Assembly: GCA_951799445.1 (NCBI GenBank)
Contig: OX637288.1
Location: 45,151,288 to 45,215,287 of the forward strand
DNA from: Pseudisothecium myosuroides
Lineage: Eukaryota > Streptophyta > Bryopsida > Hypnales > Lembophyllaceae
DNA length: 64,000 nucleotides
Direction: 5' to 3'
Position numbers and translations under genes: made by a program. The notes under the pieces are model-generated. The model was not told the DNA's origin. It did no database searches and saw nothing but the letters and a program-made list of their open reading frames with translations. Below, piece after piece: positions 12,311 to 23,577 of the stretch; the stretch's first letter is position 1; each line of letters begins with the position of its first letter.

Positions 12311-13583
12311 CATCCTATATATTCACATAGAATCTCTCCAAATTGTCTGAGACACTCAAGCAATTGCATCAATTCACTATGAGGTGCAAGGATATACATG
12401 TGCGCGTGTCTGTTATTCCATTTGTACTGATGGTTTTTTCTTCAAGTCCAATCGCACGGCACCAAGGGCATTGATTTCTTTTTGAATCGCACAATTGCTG
12501 AGTTTGCAAAAAGGGGGTTATTTGTTTTCTTTTTGAATTGCACGGCCATTGATTTTTCAAAGGAAGGGGGCTTATTGTTTTCTTTTCAAATCTCACGGTT
12601 GTTGATTTATTAGAGGGGGGATTTCTGGGGCGAAGGGTGGTCTTCCTTCTTTTTACTTCATAGACAATTTTTTTTATTTGCATCGCATGATAGCAAAGGG
12701 TCGTCTTTTTTTTTTTTAAACTAATTGCATGGTTGCAAATTTTTCACTTGAAGGGAGGGGGTCCAAGGCAGAGTTGCTTGTCTCTTTTCAGGAGATAAGA
12801 ATCCATCCAAATTTTCAATTGTTTGTTCAATGGACAATTGGCCTTTAGAGATTAAAAACTGCCACAAACTTGAATTTAATCGATTGTTGTTAGTTTCATG
12901 GTGTATACACTGTACACATATGTAATAGAGGGAAGAAAAAATTTGGGAAGAAGGATGGAGGCAAGAAAAAATTGGGCACTTAAATTTTATTTGTAAGATA
13001 GTCCCATTTAAAAAACCATAGGAATGAATTTACAAAAAACATAAGGTATTAAAAATATGCCTCTCATAAATTTTTATATAAAAATATCATCATCTTAAAT
13101 GCAATAATTAAGGTAAATAGCCCCACATCAAATACCCTCTTAACTGAGGTGTATACCTTAATTTACAAAGAGTGATCTCCCTAGATTTTTGGTTGATTGA
13201 GGCCAAAACTCTAAACTTTTAAATTCAAATTGAGAAATTTAAAAAAATTGTTAGCTTAAGTTGTAGGGCATTGCATGTAGCCTATTCTAAAATAGTAAAA
13301 ATCTTTAGAATGGAATATTTTTAGCAAAAAATATAGATGGATGAAGTTTTGTCTCTAATTTATTCTTTAAGATTTCATCCAATATTTTCTTCTAGCCTAT
13401 AAGGATATAAATGGATTCATAAGAGCCGATGGCGATGGTGAAAAGGTTCTTTTTGGAGTCCTATTTGAAATGTTAATGGAATGTTCTACTCAAAGACTTC
13501 AGCAATTTCATCAAAGTTAGATGTAAAAATTATTCAAAGTTGTCAACAATGAAAAATTCTATTCAATATCGTACTTGCACAAC
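12311..13583. other. CACTA interior, nothing recognised
   Basis: 12460-12780 contains loose repeats of 'aatcgcacggttgttgatttt' with G-rich tracts. The open frame on the minus strand at 12369-12683 follows these repeats and is not supported. The remainder is AT-rich. Confidence 0.5.
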
Positions 13584-13802
13584 TGTCGCAGTGTAAAATT
13601 TTGGTTTTTCTAAGTTACTTAAAATTTGGAACGGAAACCGTAACCTGGAATCCGGATTCGAGTAAAGAAGTAATGGAAAACCGGAATTTAACTACGGAAC
13701 GGAAGTAGTGGACAATCCGGATTCGATTGGATTAGAGTTGGAGCGGATCTGAGTTGGATCGGATTATGTCTGGAACGGATTTGGTCATGATGACAGATCA
13801 GA

Positions 13803-13810
13803 CTATAAAT
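13803..13810 (+). promoter_or_regulatory. TATA-like box upstream of the retroelement reading frame
   Basis: TATAAATA within 'gactataaataggctg', about 210 bp upstream of the frame that begins near 14021. Its position fits a promoter for that transcript; there is no experimental support. Confidence 0.45.
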
Positions 13811-14020
13811 AGGCTGACCAATCCAGTTGCCACTCTTTTTCAAACTTCGTTTGCTGGAAAGCGTTTTTCTGCGCGTACTCAGCTTTCCTCCCCAGCGCTT
13901 TGCTTGTTGGTTTTGTGAGTGGGATTGTGAACGCATTAGTGTGTTAGTGGATAGATGTGCGCAGCGCTTTAGTGTGTGCTGCAGGGTTAGAGGTATTCCG
14001 GTTGAGATCAGAAGAGGGAA

Positions 14021-15858
14021 GTGAGGAAACGGGACGTGCAGCTAGGAGAGGGAGAGGTAGCCTCGGTGAGAATCCGGTTAGCACAGCACGTGTCCATGCC
14101 TCAGCTCCGCAAGTGCAGAGCAGGACCGCCTAGTTCCTCCGCAGTAGAAGTTAAACTCCGAAAGGTGAGTCCGGTCATTCCTTCTAAAGAGGAGGAGAAG
14201 AACTACCTCATAGAAGATCTCGCCATGATGGGTTGCGGAGGACTGATAGATAAACCCTGGGGGTTTAGAGAGGAACGGACGATTCGAGAGCTGTTGGAAA
14301 AACTCTCGAATCAGTTCGACAACACCATCCGCGGAATTCCGGGTAGTTGGACGGAAGAGATGTGGAGGTCTATATACGATTTCTGGTTGGGAGGTCGAGG
14401 GATGGCCACCTCGAAGGAAGGATACACCCGGGGAAGTTCCGGAGCAACGTGGACTCGAAGGATGGGCATGCGGTCATGGACTGTTTGGACGACCGGCATT
14501 GCAACCTTTTGCAGTTCCTGGTTCCGATCATCCACCCGGAGAAGCCAACGAGGGTGACGATAGCCATCGGGAACCTGATTTTTGGAGCCCTGAGCGGGGA
14601 ACGGAAAGTAGACTAGGCCCGGATCTTTTCCGATCTAATGGGCCGTCTGGTTCCAAAGATCGGAGGAAGTAGGCCTACACCATTGAGTCCCTACCTCTTC
14701 CATCTTTACAAGCACAACCAGCTCCTCACGGACACGGAAGAGAAGGATTGGACTACTCAGGAGGTACTCCTGAAGTATGGGGAATCGGAGACGGAGGACG
14801 AACAGGAGGACAGATCTGGTTCCGAAGACGAAGAAGAAGACGAGGAGTAACACCGTCAGCAGCACAAGCGGCAGAAGACGACGCCTCCTCACCGGAGAGG
14901 AACCCCAACCCCTCCGGCTGAGACATCCGACCCTGGGAAGAGACCGGAATTTGAAGGACCGGGTTCTTCCGGATCGGATCCGAACGATCCGTTCAACCAA
15001 CTGATCAACATCCTTAGTGATGTACGAGCGGATTGGGAAGTCAAGAAGCGGGTCGTGACCCAGATCGGAGAGCTGGTGGACGCACTAGCAGATAGAAACC
15101 TCGCGGCTTTGGTTGCAGAGTACATCTCCAGCCCGTATGAGATCCGGAAACAAGAAGCGGAGAATCGACGACTTCAGGAGGAAAATGAAGCGTTGAAGAC
15201 AGAACTTTTCGTCCTCAAGGAGGACATGACCACCACACGGGAGATGGCGGAGGCAACACGGAAAGTAGCTGAGGAGGTGAAGGCCACTTTTGGGGAAACC
15301 GGAGAGGCCGCCACCAAGGCAAAACTATATGATGAGGGAGTACTCAAGGACAAGAAGGTATCCGGAGCCCGGTTGGTTTGGATCTTGACTGACTACTCCG
15401 AGAAGGTAGAATTGGTGATGGTGGAAGCACGGGAAGCAGCAGACCGGATGGAGGTGAGCAGTCGGAAGCTGACCGGATCAACGTTTTTCAGGGAATTCTG
15501 TCTTTCGGATCTCTCGATGCCGTCGTCTTTTCCGAATGTTGGCATTCAGACGGAGGGAAAGGATCAGACTCCCCAGTCGAAGAAGAGTGGGCAGAAACTC
15601 CATACGCCTATCAACTTAGATTCGTCACCAGGGTCTGATCTCCCTGAACGTGAAGCCGAGGAGCGGAACCGGGACTTGACGGACGTCTTCGACCAGATTG
15701 GAGTGGAGGAAGCCAAGAGTCCTACACTGGACCAGGGTCAAGATCAAAGCATGGATCAGGCCCCGGACCAGAGTATGGACCAAGGTACCGATCAAGGTTT
15801 GGACCAGCCTATGGACGTAGGAACGGATCAAGGAGTAGATCCGGTTATGATAGGATAG
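14021..15858 (+). pseudogene. Retroelement-associated protein, gag-like, frameshifted
   Basis: A single protein appears to be spread over this interval. The first part (14021 to about 14400) is in one frame. From about 14350 the protein-like sequence continues in another frame, with stops at 14614-14616 (TAG within a V-D-[W]-A-R context) and 14848-14850, on to TAG at 15856. The middle contains NLIFGALSGER and SPYLFHLYKHNQLLT, patterns I associate with gag-like proteins of plant retroelements. Then come an acidic stretch (Glu/Asp, about 14775-14850), a coiled coil (about 15140-15330) and a C-terminal Asp-Gln repeat (DQ...MDQ, 15735-15850). The function is probably structural, but the family assignment is by pattern only. 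Confidence 0.5.
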
Positions 15859-16021
15859 TTAGGGTGTAGTTTTATAAATATTTGTTAGGATGGACCGGAC
15901 CGGATTTGATTCGGTCAGTCTGGTTTTTGGATCGGGTATTATCCGGTCTGGCCGGCTCGGCAGGGACCGAAAGTTCCGTGTGGACTTTGGGGGCCCTTTT
16001 TTGTTGACTTTGAATTTTAAT

Positions 16022-16029
16022 GTATATAA
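16022..16029 (+). promoter_or_regulatory. TATA-like box in the putative LTR
   Basis: TATATAAG within 'aatgtatataagtcag'. It lies about 1.03 kb before the LTR end at 17054 and would serve as the U3 promoter driving a transcript through the primer-binding site. Confidence 0.4.
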
Positions 16030-17063
16030 GTCAGTCTTTGCGAAGGAGACTGGGAGTCTTTTCTTCTGAATTTTCCCTGCATTTTCTATTGATGTCTTGT
16101 TTTGCATCTTTCCCACGTGTGGCAGAGTTGTACGGTGAGAAGTTAGGAGGACGCAAGTTGGTTTGGGAGTGATTTCTCCCCTTGGTGTTATTGTTTTGAT
16201 CTTATGTGCATGTAGGTATTCTAAGTGTTGGGAGTGGATTTCAGTTCCTCAGCACTTCTAGAGTTCAGGATTCCGGGTGAGAAAACCGTTGTTAGGCTAG
16301 GCGAATAGGGAAGGATTCCTTAGTTGCGCTAGAACTCCTGGATAGGAAATCCGGTTGAGTGTCCGATCTCCTGTGAGGTCTCACTGCCCTAGTTGGTAAA
16401 CGGAAGAACTTTAGCTGATGTTGGAACGGACGGATTCACTTGTAACCACCTAACTTCATATGGAGAGAACTTGGCGTCAAGGTCGTTGTAGTATGAGAAG
16501 ATCGTATGGGGGGTCTTTGTGTGACCTGCGATCCGGATTGCTATCCGGGTGGCTGTGAGAGATCAAACCGGATCCGAGCTAGTGTAGGAAGTAGTAGAAT
16601 AGAGGAGTGGGTCTTCAACCACTATAAGTCACGAAAGGAGTGGCGGGCCTACCACTTTCAAAAGTAAGCGGCGAACCCTCTGATGGTGAAATAGAGGCTA
16701 AATCAAACCGGATAGGAGTAAGAGTGCGTGTGAGAGGACCGGAACGGATCGGTCCAGAGAAGTACCAGGATCGGAAGTGAGAAGATCCTGGATTGTGGTA
16801 GTTTTACCGGACCGGATAGCTAGACAGACCGGAAGAGATAGAGAGAGGTTTGGTCGTAGTTTTCTGTGTTTTGGTGTTTTCGGTTTGAGAGATAGGACCG
16901 GAAAGTGGAAGAGGGATACTGATTGAGCTTAGGAGCGAAATAGAGCTAGACACTTCACAGAATCTCGTGGGTTCGATCTTTAGAGTCATTTTGTTATACT
17001 TTAGAGTGGTTTTGGGGAGTATAACAGGGAATTTACTTACTCTGTGCTGCAACATACAAAATC

Positions 17064-17081
17064 TGGCGCCGCTGACGGGGA
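17064..17081 (+). other. Primer-binding-site-like motif
   Basis: TGGCGCCGCTGACGGGGA closely follows the LTR end. It differs by two bases from TGGCGCCGTTGCCGGGGA, a primer-binding site common in plant LTR retrotransposons and complementary to a tRNA 3' end (I recall Asp). It fixes the plus-strand orientation of the remnant. Confidence 0.65.
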
Positions 17082-17094
17082 TTAAAGCAACCAT

Positions 17095-18002
17095 TAAATC
17101 TACTTATGCACAAATTCAACAGGTGATCATGTTCTGTATTTGTTAAATAGTGAACCCTCTATATAATTTAAAAATTCAAGAATTTGTATATTTGAACCAC
17201 TACATTTGAAGAAAGCCTCTTTCACCAAATGTATATGTCAACCTCAAAAAAAATAAAAAATAAAAAAACAAAACATCTTTAACATGTATGCATTTTGAGA
17301 CCTTTTCCCCCATCCCTTCCAATATGGCGACTGAGAATGACCCATCAATTGTCTCCTATTGTTATTAGCTTCATTTTTTCTACTTCCCTTGTAAATCTTC
17401 CAAAAAATTGATTAATTAATTATAGAAAAAACATGTGCCACCCAAAGATATTTGACGCCAATTGTATAATGGATACAACATCCAAAAAAATAAAAAATTA
17501 ATACGTATTTAATCAACTCACACTTACACCCAAGGGAATACAAGAAGGTCTTCTTAGATTGCCCACCTTTTGCTTGTGCCACCTAAAAAGAAAAAAATTT
17601 ACTTCCAAAAAAATGTGACTACAGAATACACTAACAATAAAATATGACTACAAAATATGACTAAGGCAAAAACATGACTGCCCGCACAAATTTCCCTTGG
17701 CTGCCCCTTTCAAAAAAATGTCACTACCATGGAGATATGACTGCAAAATATGACTCACCCAAAAATATGACTGGCAAATATGACTTGCCGTTCCCCAAAC
17801 ATGTTCCTTATGAAGTACTTTGGCGTTCCCAATAGGCGTACACTATACGCTCATGAAGTACAATGGCAAAATATGACTGGCAGTCATATTTGCAGTCACT
17901 ATTTTTCCCAAGGTCTTAGCCTCCAATAATATGACTGCATGTAGTCGCCAGTCATCCCCAGTCATATTTTTGCAGTCATAAAACACTCATTTTCTTGTAG
18001 TG
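17095..18002. repeat. Right subterminal region of the CACTA element
   Basis: After about 500 bp of AT-rich sequence, 17600-18000 carries dense copies of 'aaatatgact(a/g)caaaatatgact' and complements, mirroring the left end. No gene. Confidence 0.75.
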
Positions 18003-18005
18003 TTG

Positions 18006-19261
18006 GGTGTTCAATCAGACCAAAATTCCTTCTCTAATTAAGGCGCAAGAATCTGGACAGCTTTTAGTTGTCCCTGGGGTGGGTGAATTTAGAGTGGAAT
18101 GGCATCTGTCGGCAGATTTGAAGACAATCAAATGTATGTATGGCTTGGGTCACGGAGCTTGTGCCAAGTATCGGTGCATCTACTGTTCACAAGCGGGTCA
18201 GAAGACTACCATCGGAACAGCTGAGTAGGCTAGAGTTGCATTCGGCAAACGAGGAGGAAATACTTGGGAAGGCGGCTTATTCTCATCGACTGTGCAATCG
18301 CGGCCTGTAAGTGGAGGTGCTGCTTTGGCTCGATGGAAATCAATCTTGGCTATGACCCTTGAAAGAGTGCACCTCTGTACGTTACACGCTTTCAATCGTA
18401 TCATTGAAAAGATAGTCCATCTTCACTTCCAGTTCATCTGGACCATAAGGGATAAGAAGTTGCAAGAGCAGGCAGTTGAAGACATGCAATGAGTTATATC
18501 CTCCACAGGTGCTCATGGGGGAAAAGTGGTGATATTCAAAGATGATAAGCTATCAGGAAAGAAGAACAGCGTTCCTAGTAAGCCATCGTTCAACAGAGTT
18601 CATGCAGAAAAGTTGTTTAAGAAATCAAGTTTGCCGGGCGGATCAGAGAAGCTATTCACAGATGTTATAACAACAGAAAGAAATTTCATTGACAGCGGAG
18701 AAGCTAGAAGAGCAAAGCTCGCAGTTTGGCAAGGACTGGACAGTCTTAGGCCTTACTTCTCAAGGCTAAATTTGAAAGAAAACTAGATTAATGAATTCCA
18801 AGATGTTGTTTTGAAATGGGGACACAACTACGTTGGTGCTTATGGCGAGACCCACGTCACACATTATATTGTAAGTTAACTGATTGGCTATTCCTTACAT
18901 GTTTGAAGTTATTAGAATTTTTTTAGGTTCTTCATTGTTGTTTCAAATCTGAATCTAACACAACTATGGCTAATTGTGGCAGCATATAATTGTCAAGCAT
19001 GCCCCATGGTTTGTACTCAAATACGGAAGCTTATCAGTATGGTCTAATCAGGGCATGGAATACAGTCACTACACGGCTAAAGCGGCATATCAAGCACATA
19101 CGCAACACGGTGGAGGTCGATCAAAGTTAAGTGCTTTAGAACAGACATACCAGCATTGGTATTGTTTGATTCAACACCATTTCAGAGAAAAAGAAAAAGA
19201 AACTTTTGTAAGTCTTTGGGAACAGTCAGATGAAGGATTGACCATCAAGGCACGTATATAG
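18006..19261 (+). pseudogene. Transposase gene of the outer element, 3' half
   Basis: The frame continues from 6832. It contains SADLKTIKCMYGLG followed by CIYC, a candidate catalytic Asp followed by a C-x2-C pair, then HLCTLHAFNRIIEK, and, after an intron (GTAAGT at 18871 to AG at 18982), IIVKHAPWFVLKYGSL and NQGMEYSH. This order is seen in several RNase-H-like cut-and-paste transposases; I cannot assign the superfamily. One frame runs through 18870 with three in-frame stops (18226 TAG, 18490 TGA, 18784 TAG) and no frameshift. The frame ends at 19259-19261; related sequence may run to about 19490. With the CACTA insertion and the stops, this copy cannot make a full transposase. Confidence 0.65.
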
Positions 19262-19492
19262 AAGAGAAGACAAGCCTCGATTAATTCAAGTGCAAATTTA
19301 CACAGTCAATCCTGGCGCCAGAATTGTGACAGAGTTGGATCAAAATGGCTACCTCGTTCAACTGATGAGCAAACAAATTCATGTACGTCAGCTATTGCCG
19401 AAGAAGTCTAGTAGTACTATTGATCAGGAACTACCTTCAGCAGCCGTGGAGGTAAGACATCTCCCGCAATCCTATTCCTCTCGTGCCTTTGA

Positions 19493-20700
19493 TTAACCTG
19501 CATTTTGATGGAAATATACAATCAGCCAGACATAAATAATAATAAAACTTAAATAAAAAAACAAAGAGCCTTTTGAAAATACCTTAGTAGATTGTTGATC
19601 TTCATTAACGATGTAGAATGTGAACTCAGAAGGGGCATTTATTCCCAACGCCATTTCAACTTCTGATCGTAAAGATGCTAGGATCCAATTGTGTCCAACC
19701 TCAAGTTCTTGTTGCCAGTTGTCCATCTGGCAGAGAACTTTGACAACTTGAATCGGCCCTGCTTGATCCATTGGTTGCCATAGACCACCGGCTTTCAATC
19801 GAAGCCTGTTGTACTGATAGTTTGAGTATAATGTACTACATCCTACATGGTACTTAAAAAATACGGTGGCTAAGTCTACGCAGCACTTGATCTCATCAGC
19901 CCCCAAATATATCCTTTCATTCCATCCTTTGTCCAATGTCCATAAGTGAATCAAAGACTTCCTCTGAATTATTTTTAAAAACAAACAAGGTCCTAGTTTT
20001 GTGAACATTTGTTGAAACGGCCAACAGATCAACCATAACGTTGATTGGCATAAACCAGTTGATGTGCGTTCCTTGGCTTCCAGTACTTGGTTTCATTGCA
20101 GAAAGAAAGCCCTCTCTCATTTTAGCTCTAAAAGCCTTTGTTGTTGCCATGTTAGGCAACGGCCAAGCCGGATCATTGAAGCTTGGAAGCGGAATGGCTT
20201 CTAAACGACCAAACCCTGCAGTGGTACTTGGATGGTACCACGAGTTGTAAAAGTATACAGACTCGTCCATCAACTATTTGTGACTCCGTGAACTCTTACT
20301 GGCCTTTCCAATTTCAGCATGGTAGGCACAAATCACTTGTACAACACTAGTAGGTGCAACCCAATCGTCATACTTCGATGGATACAAGTCTGCATTTCAT
20401 GACAATCAATTCCAAGTTTAATAAAATGATAGGAAGAGATCATAAATCTAATGAAATGTAAATGCAATGAAACAGTTGATAAGAGACCTTACAATTGCAA
20501 GCGCCCTCTGTTGGAACATCTTCGGGATTTAGCTTCAGCTGTTGACGTCTATATGCATGTTGGACTTGAATCGCTAAAACAGCTGATCCATCAGGACAAA
20601 CTTTGAACTTTAAAACACTAGCCAAATGATTGCCATGTTTCTTTGCTTCACGAGCGTGACTCCCTCTCTTTTCTGGTTCCAAACCCACCCATGAATTGAC
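19493..20700 (-). pseudogene. Second gene of the outer element, function unknown
   Basis: At least three exon-like blocks on the minus strand: about 20700-20488 (contains KFKVCPDGSAVLAIQVQHAYR), about 20390-19920 (contains YNSWYHPSTTAGFGRLEAIP and GTHINWFMPINVMVDLLA) and about 19920-19590 (contains YLGADEIKCCVDLATVFFKY and GLWQPMDQAGPIQVVKVL). A likely donor AAG|GTCTCT lies at 20487. The middle block has an in-frame TAG near 20277. I do not recognise the protein. It converges on the transposase gene and ends about 230 bp from it, so it is the element's second gene, perhaps an accessory DNA-binding protein (inference). Confidence 0.5.
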
Positions 20701-21192
20701 CTCTACCTTTGTAGGAATGTGATCACCAGCTCCGTTCTACAAATGGTAGAGAATAACACTCTGTACATAACTTCGAGGCCTCATTTCTAATGGAAAAATG
20801 CCAAATTTCTACAACTTCAAAGAAATACAAGACAAATTGCGAGCAATGCAGAATTGAAAAATCATGAGAAGCGACAAATTTGGAGAAACAACAAATCAAA
20901 CACCATCGTGAGAAAGAGGAAGGCAAATAAGAAAACGAAAGCCTGGGAGAACTAGAAGGCCAAGAGGCGGAACACCCGGGAGAGTTGTACAACTGTCTTC
21001 CTATTGCGCATCGATATTCCCGCTCAAACCCATCACAGTCACGCAGGCCACGTTCCTCAGACCAATCATGATGTCTGGTGAATCCACATCTTCGAAGTCC
21101 GGCCACGTCGTCCATCTGCCCCAAACTTGGACTGGATGACGGGTACCTTCATTAAAATTCCAGCATCCCACTCCCGAAGTACCGCCCTTGTA
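20701..21192. other. Right end region of the outer transposon
   Basis: Presumed promoter and leader of the minus-strand second gene. An open frame of 66 codons (21201-21001, minus) and one of 133 codons (21124-20723, minus) cover it; I cannot tell whether either is a first exon. Confidence 0.35.
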
Positions 21193-21213
21193 AGGCCTCA
21201 TTTTTTTTGTAAT
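21193..21213 (-). repeat. Right terminal inverted repeat of the outer transposon
   Basis: Complement of the left terminal repeat, with eight instead of seven A/T bases in the run. Satellite sequence resumes immediately with gcttcgcttgctatt, the right arm of the module A palindrome. Confidence 0.88.
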
Positions 21214-23473
21214 GCTTCGCTTGCTATTTGGCCTTGATCCTTTGCTTGCTGGCTCTCGCTCTGTTGGTGACTCTTAATTTAAAAATGGTTGTTAGAAAAT
21301 GTTTTAGAAAATGTGAAAATTTCCGCCAAAGATGACTTCCTTTGGTTCTGTGTACTTGTTCCTTTTTCATCAATGGAATTGGTCCATGTGTTTCAAAAAA
21401 AAAGAAATAAGGCTTACAACTAAAAACATTAAAAAAAATTGACAAAAAAAAAACAATCACAAACAAAACGCACTTGGACATTTGGGAAATTAAGACCGGG
21501 CGCCAAAATTCCACCCTCCTCATCCTGGTCTGCAACTCGGGCCTGGGACACCAACAACCATAAGTCTTACACCTGAAAACATTAAAAAAAATTGACACAA
21601 AAAACAACATTTACAAACAAAACGCACCTAGACATTTGGGAAATTCGGGACGGGTGCCAAAATTCCACCTTCCTCATCATGGTCTGCAACTCAGGCCTGG
21701 GACACCAACAACCATAAGTCTTACAACTAGATGGGTACTCTTAACTAAAGGGGCAAGTTTCTAGTTGGGTCTAGGGTCTTTAATAGCAAGCTTTGCCTGC
21801 TATTCTGTGTTGATCCTTTGCTTGCTGGCACTCGCTCTATTGGTGACTCTTAATTTAAAAATGGTTGTTAGAAAATGTTTTAGAAAATGTGAAAATTTCC
21901 GCCAAGGATGACTTCCTTTGGTTTTGTGTACTTGTTCCTTTTTTATCAATGGAATTGCTCCATGTGTTTCAAAAAAAAAAATAAGGCTTACAACTAAAAA
22001 CATTAAAAAAAACTGACACAAAAAACAACATTCACAAACAAAATGCACCTGGACATTTGGGAAATTCGGGACGGGCGCCAAAATTCCACCCTCTTCATCA
22101 TGGTCTGCAACTCGGGCCTGGGACACCAACGACCATAAGTCTTACAACTAGATGGGTACTTTTAACTAAAGCGGCAAGTTTCTAGTTGGGTCTAGGGTCT
22201 CTAATAGCAAGCTTCGCCTGCTATTTGGCCTTGATCCTTTGCTTGCTGGCTCTCGCTCTGTTGGTGATTCTTAATTTAAAAATGGTTGTTAGAAAATGTT
22301 TTAGAAAATGTAAAAATTTCCGCCAAGGATGACTTCCTTTGGTTTTGTGTACTTGTTCCTTTTTTATCAATGGAATTGGTCCATGTGTTTCAAGAAAAAA
22401 AAAAAAGTCTTACAACTAAAAACATTAAAAACAATTGACCAAAAAAAACACATTCACAAACAAAACGCACCTGGCATTTGGGAAATTAAGACCGGTCGCC
22501 AAAATTCCACCCTCTCCATCCTGGTCTGCAACTCGGGCCTGGGACACCAACAACCATAAGTCTTACAACTAAAAACATTAAAAAAAATTGACAAGAAAAA
22601 AAACATTCACAAAAAAAACGCACCTGGACATTTGGGAAATTAAGACCGGGAGCGAAAATTCCACTCTCCTCATCTTGGTCTGCAACTGGGGCTTGGGACA
22701 CCAACAACCATAAGTCTTACAACTAAAAACATTAAAAAAAATTGAAAAAGAAAAAACATTCACAAACAAAATGCACCTGGACATTTGGGAAATTCGGGAT
22801 GGGCGCCAAAATTCCACCCTCCTCATCATGGTCTGCAACTCGGGCCTGGGACACCGACAACCATAAGTCTTACAACTAGATGGGTACTTTTAACTAAAGC
22901 GGCAAGTTTCTAGTTGGGTCTAGGGTCTCTAATAGCAAGCTTCGCTTGCTATTCTGCCTTGATCTTTTGCTTGCTGGCTCTCGCTCTGTTAGTGACTCTT
23001 AATTTAAAAATGGTTGTTAGAAAATGTTTTAGAAAATGTAAAAATTTCCGCTACAGATGACTTCCTTTGGTTCTGTGTACTTGTTCCTTTTTTATCAATG
23101 GAATTGGTCCATGTGTTTCAAGAAAAAAATTTAAGTCTTACAACTAAAAACATTAAAAAAAAATTGAAAAAGAAAAAAAACATTCACAAACAAAACGCAC
23201 CTGGACATTTGGGAAATTAAGACCGGTCGCCAAAATTCCACCTTCCTCATCCTGGTCTGCAACTCGGGCATGGGACACCAACAACCATAAGTCTTACAAC
23301 TAAAAACATTAAAAAAAATTGAAAAAGAAAAAACATTCACAAACAAAACGCACCTGGACATTTGGGAAATTCGGGACGAGCGCCAAAATTCCACCTCCTC
23401 ATCATGGTCTGCAACTCGGGCCTGGGACACCAACATCCATAAGTCTTACAACTAGATGGATACTTTTAACTAA
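21214..23473. repeat. Composite satellite array, right half
   Basis: Continuation of the array at 1-2237 after the transposon insertion. The A modules here are followed by 2, 1, 3 and 2 copies of module B. The array ends at 'ggatacttttaactaaaag'. Copies differ mainly by scattered substitutions and the lengths of A runs; several B copies differ in 'cgggcgcc' versus 'cggtcgcc'. No genes. Confidence 0.92.
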
Positions 23474-23577
23474 AAGACTATTTTGAGCTTGAATGCCATT
23501 TTATTGAAACAGTTGCACACTGCCTTATTCTCATTTTTTCTTAGCCATATTCTTTTTTTCTACCTAGTATTGAATGT

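Larger units (their letters stand above)
13584..17090 (+). mobile_element. Decayed LTR-retroelement segment with internal reading frame
   Basis: The segment is rich in CCGGA/CCGGAT and clearly higher in GC than the CACTA DNA around it. It begins TGTCGCAG (13584) and CTGCAACA ends at 17054, an 8-bp inverted pair (7 of 8) with TG...CA as in an LTR. Ten bases later a primer-binding-site-like motif starts (17064). An alternative, shorter LTR is TGTTAGG (15883) to AACA (17054). The segment contains two TATA-like boxes and a broken protein frame. No reverse transcriptase, integrase or second LTR is present, so this is a truncated or solo-LTR-like remnant nested in the CACTA element. Confidence 0.65.
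6833..18002. mobile_element. CACTA element (11.2 kb) inside the outer transposase gene
   Basis: The left end CACTACAAGAAAATGAGTG is matched by the complement at the right end (over 40 bp with one indel). The 3-bp duplication TTG flanks it (6830-6832 and 18003-18005). Subterminal regions (about 6840-7700 and 17590-18000) are packed with copies of 'atgactgcaaaatatgact', 'gagtcatattttt' and their complements, the arrangement expected for CACTA transposase binding sites. I find no CACTA transposase gene inside; the interior is AT-rich repeats, an unrecognised gene-like fragment and an LTR-retroelement piece. It therefore looks non-autonomous. Excising it with one TTG restores an open frame across the outer transposase gene. 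Confidence 0.92.
2238..21213 (+). mobile_element. Large two-gene DNA transposon carrying nested insertions
   Basis: The ends are inverted repeats: 2238-2257 reads attacaaaaaaatgaggcct, and 21193-21213 is its complement with one extra T. Uninterrupted copies of the surrounding satellite read aatagcaagcttcgcttgc, so the junctions are exact: left flank ...aagc, right flank gcttcg..., a 2-bp GC duplication. If the element instead starts at CATTACAA there is no duplication. The termini resemble CACTA ends (CAYTACAARAAAATGAG). Removing the two nested CACTA elements leaves about 5.4 kb with a plus-strand transposase gene (5002-6832 plus 18006-19261) and a minus-strand gene (19493-20700). The superfamily is uncertain; a CACTA/Mirage/Chapaev-type relative is my inference from the termini and the Cys-pair motif. 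Confidence 0.85.

Noticed and set aside
12369..12683. 104-codon minus-strand frame in the CACTA interior
   Set aside because: Follows loose G-rich repeats; composition is repetitive and not protein-like.
13576..17113. TGCACAA on both sides of the retroelement piece as a 7-bp target duplication
   Set aside because: It is not adjacent to the best LTR ends, and LTR elements usually make 4-6 bp duplications; probably chance.
1..23473. Satellite blocks as terminal direct repeats of one 23-kb element
   Set aside because: Exact inverted ends and restored satellite sequence at 2237/21214 show one array split by an insertion, not repeats belonging to the element.
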